This document shows, in pieces, positions 11,874-18,181 of a stretch of DNA of 18,181 nt. The translations under genes were made by a program, and so were the position numbers. A model generated the notes under the pieces. The model ran no database searches and was not told the DNA's origin. It saw only the letters and a list, made by a program, of their open reading frames with translations. The stretch comes from Thoreauomyces humboldtii. Lineage: Eukaryota > Chytridiomycota > Chytridiomycetes > Spizellomycetales > Powellomycetaceae. Within the stretch, counting starts at the first letter, position 1. Every line of letters begins with the position of its first letter. The stretch is taken from positions 1 to 18,181 of the forward strand of contig JADGJA010000452.1 of assembly GCA_027596035.1 (NCBI GenBank), read 5' to 3'.

Positions 11874-12264
11874 ATGGTCCAAGAAGTCACATCCCTCGAA
11901 GAGTTCAACGCTATCCTCAAGTCCAACAAGGTCGTCATCGGTACGCACCCTTCCCCCCCCCCCCTTCTGCTGCTTTCGACCATCGCGACTAACCATCCCG
12001 TCTTCACGCCCTCCAGTTGACTTCTTCGCAACGTGGTGCGGCCCCTGCAAACAGATCTCACCAAAGTACACGCAACTCTCCGACCTCCACACCGCCGCAA
12101 AGTTCATCAAGGTCGACGTCGAGGAGGCCCCCGAGATCGCCGAGACGATGAACGTGGCGTCCATGCCCACATTCTTGATCTTCGTCGATGGCGAGAAGGT
12201 GGACATGGTGCTGGGTGCCAATCCGGCAAAGTTGGAGGCGGCTGTCAAAGCGGTTGTTGGTTAG
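11874..12264 (+). CDS. TRX1: Thioredoxin (cytosolic type)
   Basis: Exons 11874-11940 and 12017-12264 join in phase 1 across a 76-nt intron (GTACGC donor, CTCCAG acceptor), giving 104 residues, the classic thioredoxin length. The redox site is WCGPCK (C30, C33), preceded by VDFFAT with the buried Asp24. The cis-proline is P73 in SMPTFLIF, and the GEKV and VLGA turns follow. There is no signal or transit peptide, so it should act in the cytosol. It reduces protein disulphides and is itself reduced by NADPH-thioredoxin reductase. The intron contains a 12-base poly-C run (11953-11964), a likely site of length variation. The symbol follows fungal usage; which yeast paralogue it matches cannot be told. 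Confidence 0.97.
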
Positions 12265-12706
12265 ATGTATGATGTAGAGGAAGGGGGGGTCGTCAATTTT
12301 ACATATCATGTGCGGACCACGTTCGATCCGATCCGCGCAGACCGAGACTGCCTTTGGTGCTTCACACATCTGCCAGGTTTCCCAGCATGCGCACAAACGG
12401 CAAACGGGCACAGCCCCGTACTGTGTACTGCACCACGGACTGGGACCGCGGGCCGGAGGGATGGCATCCTGACTCCATATCGTGGGACGGGCGGGCCGCA
12501 TGCGTACAGTACCGGTAGAGAATTTTGGTTGCAAGGTTTTTTGGGTTTTGTGCGCCGATCTGTCGGAAAAGCGGCAATTTTAGCTTCTGTGGACTCGCAA
12601 GTGACGGTCGTTGGCCCACTCGACGCCCGCGCAAAGCGGCCAAGGCAGTCGGCCGCTGCAGACAGCGACTACTGTACGTCCTGACCACTGCCCTTCGCCG
12701 TCTCAT
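12265..12706. other. Intergenic region between thioredoxin and copy 1
   Basis: No gene is supported. It holds the thioredoxin 3' region, then the upstream region of the first cluster gene. TACAGTA (12505-12511) and TACTGTA (12670-12676) are candidate regulatory sites. Confidence 0.5.
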
Positions 12707-12715
12707 CATAAAAGG
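12707..12715 (+). promoter_or_regulatory. TATA box of cluster copy 1
   Basis: CATAAAAGG lies 87-95 nt upstream of the ATG at 12802. A nearly identical GATAAAAGG precedes copy 2, which supports a shared promoter ancestry. Confidence 0.55.
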
Positions 12716-12801
12716 AGCGAGGCCACATTCGAACCCTCATCCCTCAGCTTGAGCCCATCCACTGTAGTCGAATCCTCATACACCTCCACTCCAACCACGA
12801 C

Positions 12802-13570
12802 ATGCCTTCCACCTCTACCACTCTCGGCGCGGCCGCCCTTCTCCTGGCCCTCGGGGTCCTCGTACCCTCCGCTCAAGCTGTCACCCTCCAAGCTGCCAAC
12901 TACCTGACCCCAGACTGCTCCGGCCCCGCTGTCGGCTGGGAAGTCAGGCCTGGACAGACTCAGGCACTTTGCGATTCGGGAAACGGGCAGTGTCTCCAAC
13001 TCGGAACTGGTAGCATGCGCGCCTCGTGCATCCAAGGGGACGATATGCTAAAGTTTCCCGGTTTCCCGGTCGAGTAAGTTTTGCCACCCAGGTTGTTTCT
13101 CTGGATCCTCAAACCTGTACCCTCAGCCTAACCAGGCGTTCTACTCTTTACTTTTCTTCAGCGCTTACATGATTTACGAGGACCAAACCGCTTCCTCGAC
13201 CTGCTCCACCCTCGCCGGCGGCATCGCCATCCCAGCCACAATCTCCTCCACCCTCGCCTGTCAGAACTTCCTGATGATATCCAGCAGCTCCGGCACAGTC
13301 TCCCTGTCCGCTCGCTGGGACAACTCCACCGCCTCCATCGTACTTTTCCCTCTGACAGGCGACTGCACCGGTGTCTCCACGACAATCACCACGAAATGCG
13401 CTCCCTTCACAACGGGAACCGCCACCGGATACTATGGCTTCGTGAAGGCTTCGACCTCCAATGCTCTCACCATTCCCGCAAAGTCCGGAGCGGTCCCAAA
13501 AGTCGCCTCGAATGCCATGCTGGCCGCTGTCGTTGCCGGTGGTGTCGGTGCGGCTGTCTTTGCTATGTAG
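12802..13570 (+). CDS. Eight-cysteine secreted, probably GPI-anchored protein (copy 1, intact)
   Basis: Exons 12802-13073 and 13162-13570 join in phase 2 across an 88-nt intron (GTAAGT donor, CTTCAG acceptor), giving 226 residues. Residues 1-26 are a signal peptide ending AQA. Cysteines at 39, 57, 64, 76, 105, 124, 159 and 170 match copy 5 nearly one for one, suggesting four disulphides. Shared landmarks are ANYLTPDCS, KFPGFPVDAYM (across the splice), GGIAIPA and ARWDNS. The end has a small-residue patch (about 197-207) and a hydrophobic tail to residue 226, like a GPI signal, so the mature protein may sit on the plasma membrane or wall. The Ser-rich stalk of copy 5 is almost absent here. I do not recognise the family. 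It is the first member of a tandem cluster. Confidence 0.88.
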
Positions 13571-14197
13571 TTTGCTTTCTTCTTTTGTATATATATCTGT
13601 ACCCCAAGAATATGAAGGAATCTGCTTTTTCAATTTAAAGAGCCTTCTACATCTCGTTTTGCTACGAATGTGGTCGCCATTGTGTAAGCTCCCTTACGCG
13701 TTGCTGAGGGTGGGATGCCTCGGGAGTGAGCATCTCGAAGCCGACAAGGTGCAAAAAGCAAGTCTTATTCGTCCTAGAGCTTGTTCCTGAGGATAGACGC
13801 GGGCTCATGCTGTCGCCGATACCGCCGTTTGGGCTTCTAACCGGATTCAGAGTGTCGGTCGCAAGGTGTAGATTTCGAATTGCTTACCCAGATTTATAGC
13901 GCCAATCCTGTAACCGACACTCTGACTTGATGTGCTTGACTGGATGTCCGACGCCTTTCTGGTTATACTGTAGGTCCCTGCGCACGGCGACTCGCGACCT
14001 GTGGTGGCGCTGCTCCCCCAACGCACTATATCGCTCGTATCGCCTGGCAGTGGACCTATAACTATTACGTACATGGGCGTCTTCAGATGCGGCGAACAAA
14101 ACATGGTTTTCGACAGACTCAGTCGTACCCCACAAGGCTCCCTTAATACACCAACATCGCTACGGCCGCCCGCTGGGTTCCTGCACCAAGCCTGTAT
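13571..14197. other. Spacer between copy 1 and copy 2
   Basis: No gene is supported. The stretch at about 13660-13700 (ACGAATGTGGTCGCCATTG) is similar to the flank downstream of copy 3 at about 15430-15460. A 13-bp inverted repeat lies at 13847-13925 and a TACTGTA site at 13966-13972. Confidence 0.5.
13847..13925. repeat. 13-bp perfect inverted repeat, 53-nt spacer
   Basis: TCAGAGTGTCGGT (13847-13859) and ACCGACACTCTGA (13913-13925) are exact reverse complements. It could be a hairpin or the termini of a tiny decayed element. No target duplication was identified. Confidence 0.8.
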
Positions 14198-14206
14198 GAT
14201 AAAAGG
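14198..14206 (+). promoter_or_regulatory. TATA box of cluster copy 2
   Basis: GATAAAAGG lies about 65-73 nt upstream of the former start position (14271) and resembles the element of copy 1. The promoter looks preserved although the start codon is lost. Confidence 0.45.
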
Positions 14207-14270
14207 CACAAGGACCAGCCCATTTCTTTCGTGCAGGAACTCATCATAATCATTCAGTAGTACCCCGAGA

Positions 14271-15059
14271 AAGCCCTCCCCATCCAGGACCTTCACCGCA
14301 GCGGTTCTCCTTCTCGGCCTTGCCACCGTTCCGTCCATTCAGGCTGATACCCTTCAATCAGCCAACTACTTAAACTCCAACTGCTCAGGCATTCCCAGCT
14401 TCTGGGCATTACATCTGGCGTGCTGCAGTCAACATGCAACTTGGGGGCGGGAAGCTGTGTCTCCGACCTCAACAGCAGCCGCGTCACGACTTGTCTGCTT
14501 GGCGACGACTTGACCAAGTTTCCCGGCGTTCCTATGGAGTGAGTTTGCTCAGACGATGCGCCCGTCTCAGGCTTCCTCCTTTGCTGACAATCACTGTCTC
14601 TTTTTCAGCACGTACATGGTCTATGAGTATCTTTCCGATGGCATGTGTTCAAACTTCGTCGGTAGCAACGCGGGCCTGGCCATCCCCGCTTCCATCTCCT
14701 CCACCACCACCTGCCAGACTCTCCGTCCAATGCCCTCCGCCTCAGGCTTGTCGGCTCAATGGATCGCTGCGAACAGCTCTATCGCCGTCTACCTCTTCAC
14801 CGGCAACTGCACGGGCCCACCGATAACCGTCACCACCCAATGCTCTAAGTTTTTCGACGGAGACGGAGAGACAAGCGGATATTACGCTCTCCTGAAGGCT
14901 TATACGGCGTCCACAACTTCCACCTCGTCTTCTGCATCGCCCTCCACTAGCGCGCCTGCTATCACCGTCCCTCAAAAGTCCGGCGCGGTCACGACCCTCC
15001 GTGCGTCCGCCATGCTCACCGCCGCGGCCGTCGGTGTCGTCAGCGTCGCTGTCTTGTGA
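14271..15059 (+). pseudogene. Eight-cysteine family copy 2, start codon lost and frameshifted
   Basis: Exon 1 (14271-14538) aligns codon for codon with copy 5, but the position matching the ATG reads AAG (14271-14273). A single missing base near 14406-14408, just after the codons for FW, shifts the frame; downstream the correct frame resumes through GDDLTKFPGVPM. The splice donor GTGAGT (14539) and acceptor TTTCAG (14608) are kept in phase 2. Exon 2 (14609-15059) is fully open for 150 residues. It includes TYMVYEYLSDGMCSN, GLAIPASISS and a Ser/Thr-rich stalk, then PQKSGAV and a hydrophobic C-terminus. All eight cysteine codons are still present across the frames. The decay appears recent. An alternative is a truncated product starting at the ATG in exon 2 (14616), but it would lack a signal peptide. 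Confidence 0.8.
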
Positions 15060-15172
15060 TTTGGCGTACCCTGCTGTATGTACAGGTAAGGGGAGTGGTT
15101 CGGAGTGATGTGGATCCGAGCCCGTCCGTCGACCTCAAAGTTCTCTGGAATACAATGCTCCATGACTCGTAG

Positions 15173-15331
15173 GAGGGGGCCATCTCAGCCACCATATCCT
15201 CGCCTGTCGTCTGTCAGACCTTCCTGACGGTCATCCCGCTACTCCAGCACGGCCTCCCTATTTTGGTCGCTGGGACAACTCTTCCAGCTCCGTGGTCGGT
15301 GTCGTCGGTGCTGCTGTCTTCTACCATATAG
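15173..15331 (+). pseudogene. Eight-cysteine family copy 3, internally deleted relic
   Basis: From about 15173 the sequence matches copy 1 exon 2 in the GGIAIPATISSTLACQNFL region at nucleotide level (CTCGCCTGT...TGTCAGACCTTCCTGA) and again at CGCTGGGACAACTC. It then jumps to the C-terminal coding end (GTCGTCGGTGCTGCTGTCTTC) and a TAG at 15329-15331. Roughly 200 nt of the middle are missing, as is all of exon 1, and the frame is broken. The AT-rich flank after the stop, and the stretch near 15430-15460, also resemble the copy 1 flank. Confidence 0.7.
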
Positions 15332-15903
15332 TTTCCGTTTTTCTTAAATATATCAGTACCTCAGTTTGGGCAATGAACCTGCTTCGTGGTCACAAAAGGC
15401 TTTTCATGTCTCGGTGGTCTCATGTCCTCACGAAGATGGTCGCCGTTGTGCGAGCTGGTTCCCTCCTGAGCTTCCATGGGCCCTCCTCGTTCGACAGAGT
15501 CTCCTGAAAGCATTGTCACGCTACGACCACGACGAGCCCGTGCAGGTCAACGGAACCAACTGCCCTGCGTCGATGGTACGAGAGATACTAGAGATCTCTT
15601 CACCCCGATTCTTGCAACGTATTTGGCGCCTTTCGCTGTGAATCCTCCTGTGAAGGTGGCGTGGCAAAACGACGTCGGGGCCATCTGCCCCAAGGATACC
15701 CGCAACCACTCGGCTCGGTCAGATCGTTGAAGCCCCGGAACCCTGTGCTTTACATGCCGTTCACGAAAGCCACCAGGGCGTCATGAGGTCGTTGAGCTTC
15801 CTTTGAGGAATTGTGCATGTTCCGTCCGACACCGTTTCCCCTTTGCCGCGAAAAGCAAAGTTCTTTCGACAGACCTTTCGTCCTCGCTTTTACCTGCAAT
15901 ATA
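15332..15903. other. Spacer between copy 3 and copy 4
   Basis: No gene is supported. The first 150 bp carry decayed similarity to the downstream flank of copy 1. The remainder, to 15900, shows no recognisable coding or repeat structure and no exon 1 for copy 4. Confidence 0.5.
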
Positions 15904-16333
15904 CAGTACAGTATGATCTTCACAATGATACGTGCTCAAACCTCAGCGTCGGCATATGACGGTGCCTGTCCATCCCAGTCTCCATCTCCTCCACCACCAC
16001 CTGCCAGTCCCTCCGCCGCAACCGCCATGAACGCCTTCTCGGCGCAGTGGATAACCTCCAACAGCTCCATCGTCGTCTCACCCCGGGACCAGCGACTGCA
16101 CAGGCACCTCCGGAGCCCTCACGACGCAGTGCTTTGCCTTCCACAATGGAGGGACAAGCGAATAATACGCTCCCCTCAAGGCTTACACGGCTTCCGCATC
16201 TTCCTCCACGTCTTCCAACACCGCACTTGCCATGGCCATCCCACAAAAGTCCGGCGCGACTGCCAATCTCGGTGCATCCATGCTTTTCACCGCGGCGGTC
16301 GGCGTCGTCGGTGCCGTCGTTTTTTGCAATTTT
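15904..16333 (+). pseudogene. Eight-cysteine family copy 4, multiply broken relic
   Basis: This matches exon 2 of copies 2 and 5: ACGTGCTCAAACCTC near 15930, the run encoding ISSTTTCQSLR (about 15985-16017), NAFSAQWITSNSSIVV (about 16029-16077), and LKAYTA...IPQKSGATANLGAS up to the hydrophobic tail. At least two frameshifts are visible, one near 16080-16092 and one before 16029. A nonsense codon TAA at 16163-16165 stands where copy 5 has the first Tyr of the pair in SAYYAPL. Exon 1 is absent and the original stop codon is lost. The flank at about 16385-16435 (GTCGACCTCAAGG...GTGCTCCATGGA) is similar to the flank after copy 2 (about 15127-15165). Confidence 0.78.
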
Positions 16334-17052
16334 GATACCACTGCATTATTTGCAAAGAGAATGTATGTCATCTCTGGAGTCGGGCGGGCCAGGTCGTCGA
16401 CCTCAAGGTTCTTCTGAGCCAGTGCTCCATGGATCATACATTGTCGAGGGCGAGCTGCTCGTCGCGATCCGTCCGGAGAACCTGACAGCCGACGTGTAGC
16501 GTGCAACCGTCATGGACGCGCAGCACTGCTGCTGGTAAGCGCTAGTGCCCTGCTCTGGCCCCCCTCTTGTCTGCTTCCCGAACCCCCGCCGGGCATGAGG
16601 TAATCCAACCGGAAGCTGCCCAATCGAGCGCCGACGGTGTAAAAGTGCCCTGTTCGCCGCTCTTTCTCGCTGTCTTGCTCTCGCTCGCTCGACTGGATGT
16701 CTACTGTACAAGTACGATGCGAGCGCTTTCCGTCTTTTGCGGGGGGGAAAGATCCCCGGGCGTCTTTGGTGCCCCTTTCGCAAGCTTTTTGCGTTTTGTT
16801 CGTTCACGGTTCGTACGACGGGCTCGTCCGGTTCCGCCGTTTCGCAAAAAGAAAAAAAAACAAGATTTTTGGGCTCTCGACAGACCGACCTACTGTACTG
16901 TACATGTACAGTAAGTACCTCTTGCCCGCAAGCCCGCAAGTGCCGCAACATCCCACGGTTGCTATACAGATACAGGTGCGCCTGCACCCACAGAAAAGAC
17001 GAGGCCATGGTCGTGTCCCGTTCTGTCTCGACATCATCGCCGCGAGAACCCC
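16334..17052. other. Spacer and upstream region of copy 5
   Basis: No gene is supported. After the flank shared with copy 2 the sequence holds TACTGTA (16702-16708), a short G-run near 16740, an A-rich tract at about 16847-16862, the 18-bp palindrome at 16896-16913 and a weak TATA-like CTATACAG at 16962-16969, about 85-90 nt before the ATG. A 201-codon antisense frame at 16403-17008 has no recognisable product. Confidence 0.5.
16891..16913. promoter_or_regulatory. TACTGTA repeat and 18-bp palindrome upstream of copy 5
   Basis: TACTGTACATGTACAGTA (16896-16913) equals its own reverse complement. An overlapping TACTGTA precedes it at 16891. It lies 140-162 nt upstream of the copy 5 start codon, about 50 nt above the TATA-like element. 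A dimeric transcription factor site is inferred, not shown. Confidence 0.5.
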
Positions 17053-17860
17053 ATGCCTTCCACTTCCGCTACCCTTAGTGCGGCAGTTCTCCTCGGCCTT
17101 GCCGCCGTCCCGTCCGTTCAAGCTGCCACCATGGTTATAGCCAACTACTTGACCCCCGACTGCTCAAGCACCCCCGACTTCTGGGACATCAGTTCAGGAG
17201 CTCCCCAGTCAGCTTGTGACGCGGTAGTTGGATTCTGCGACTCCAATGGCAACAGTAGTCGGAGAGCAACCTGCATCGCCAGCGATGACTTGACCAAGTT
17301 CCCCGGAGTTCCCGTCGAGTGAGTTTGGGCACAACTTCTCTGTATGTTTTGTGTGTCCTTTTGCTGAGCATGATCTTCTTTCTTTTAGCGCGTACATGGT
17401 TTACCAGGCCCTTTCCAGCACTACGTGCTCGGACCTCAACATCGGCCCCAACGGAGGCATCGCCATACCCGCCACCCTCTCCTCCACCACCTCCTGCCAG
17501 ACCCTCCGGCCGTTCCCCAGCTCCGCATCAAGCCTCGCGAACGCCTTCTCGGCTCGATGGGACGCCAACAACAGCGCCATCCTACTCTACCCTAGCGCCC
17601 CCAACTGCTCCGGTTTGGACTCCAGGACCGTCACCACCAACTGCTCCGCCTTTCCCGACGGATTGACCAGCGCATACTACGCTCCCCTCAAGGCTTACAC
17701 CGCTCCCCTCCCGTCGTCCTCGTCCTCATCCACGTCCTCCAACACCGCGCCTGCCATCACCATCCCTCAGAAGTCCGCCGCGGCTGCGAACCTCGGTGCG
17801 TCAGCGACGCTCACCGCCGCCACCGCTGCAGCCGTCATCGGCGCCGCGGTCTTTTGGTAG
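17053..17860 (+). CDS. Eight-cysteine secreted, probably GPI-anchored protein (copy 5, intact)
   Basis: Exons 17053-17318 and 17389-17860 join in phase 2 across a 70-nt intron (GTGAGT donor, TTTTAG acceptor), giving 245 residues. A signal peptide (about 1-24, ending VQA) is followed by eight cysteines at 37, 55, 62, 74, 102, 125, 162 and 174. Their spacing of 18-7-12-28-23-37-12 is close to the 18-7-12-29-19-35-11 of copy 1. N-glycosylation sequons are present (for example NSS at 67, NCS at 161 and 173). A Ser-rich stalk (198-207) leads to a hydrophobic tail (about 222-245), typical of a GPI-anchored surface protein. Landmarks shared with copy 1 are NYLTPDCS, KFPGVPVDAYMVY and GGIAIPAT. Family and function are unknown. 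The start is fixed by identity of MPSTS with copy 1. Confidence 0.9.
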
Positions 17861-18181
17861 TCTTTCGTATCCCCGCTTCAATCCACACCTTCATATACCG
17901 CTGTAGAACGCAAAAGATACCAATACTTGATATCCGCGTTTTCGTCCCCGTCGGTCGACCTTCGTGTTTGCCATCCTGTCTCCGTCTTTGTTCTCCTTTT
18001 CTTTTAAGCAGATGGTCGCATCAAAGCCTCATCGTCCTTCATGTACGAGGTATCAAAATGGGGAGTTCGATGCCAAGTCATCACGCCGGAAGTTCGTCAT
18101 GACATTCTTGGTCCCGGAAATGAAACAGGTTCGACATGGTCCTGCGGTCGGTCGATTGAGATGGGACGGACGCGGGGGGGG
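17861..18181. other. 3' region of copy 5 and window end
   Basis: No gene is supported. It is probably the 3' untranslated region and intergenic DNA. The window ends in a run of eight G (18174-18181). Confidence 0.5.

Noticed and set aside
11472..12020. 182-codon open frame over the thioredoxin promoter and intron
   Set aside because: It covers the TATA box and the poly-C intron and is not in the thioredoxin frame.
12713..12740. tRNA B-box-like CATTCGAACCC upstream of copy 1
   Set aside because: No A box or cloverleaf can be built around it on either strand; it lies in the gene's 5' leader.
13884..14338. Minus-strand open frames between copies 1 and 2
   Set aside because: They overlap exon 1 of copy 2 in antisense and the 13-bp inverted repeat; no domain is seen.
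16403..17008. 201-codon minus-strand open frame before copy 5
   Set aside because: No recognisable domain, basic low-complexity translation, and it overlaps the copy 5 promoter palindrome and an A-rich tract.

Overview
The window is nuclear DNA of a fungus, most likely a basidiomycete. The evidence is short spliceosomal introns (mostly 58 to 101 nt) with GTRNGT-type donors and CAG/TAG acceptors, one transcript split into 13 exons, strongly C-ending codons, CT-rich 5' leaders, and fungal-type products (a secreted CAP protein, a cytosolic ubiquitin E1, a VC0807-like membrane protein). The phylum is inferred from gene architecture only. No rRNA, tRNA, CRISPR array or intact transposon was seen.

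Layout. 1-245: probable 3' end of an unidentified gene, whose stop codon lies in a perfect 28-bp inverted repeat (240-333). 820-1681 (+): secreted CAP/PR-1 protein. 1874-2827 (-): multi-pass membrane protein resembling TMEM229/CmpB. 3098-3633 (+): small conserved-looking fungal protein. 3787-4318 (-): a possible broken gene interrupted by a 22-bp tandem duplication. 4887-5686 (+): VC0807-like membrane protein. 5820-6824 (-): Myb/SANT-repeat protein with an apparent mitochondrial presequence. 7217-11112 (+): ubiquitin-activating enzyme UBA1, rebuilt as 13 exons and 1015 residues. 11874-12264 (+): thioredoxin. These are mostly ordinary single-copy genes.

The unusual part is 12.5-17.9 kb. It holds a tandem family of secreted, probably GPI-anchored proteins with eight conserved cysteines and a shared phase-2 intron. 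The first (12802-13570) and last (17053-17860) members are intact. Between them are one recent pseudogene (14271-15059: start codon changed and a one-base frameshift), an internally deleted relic (about 15173-15331) and a multiply broken relic (about 15904-16333). Shared downstream flanks pair copy 1 with copy 3 and copy 2 with copy 4, which points to duplication of a two-gene block followed by decay. The promoters and spacers of this cluster are rich in a TACTGTA/TACAGTA motif, including an 18-bp palindrome 140 bp upstream of the last intact copy. I do not recognise the protein family. It is the best candidate here for an undescribed, fast-evolving surface or secreted system.

Functional links between neighbours are weak, as usual in fungal genomes. 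UBA1 and the Myb-like gene are head to head across 392 bp, and the TMEM229-like and 3098-3633 genes across 270 bp, so each pair may share a promoter region.
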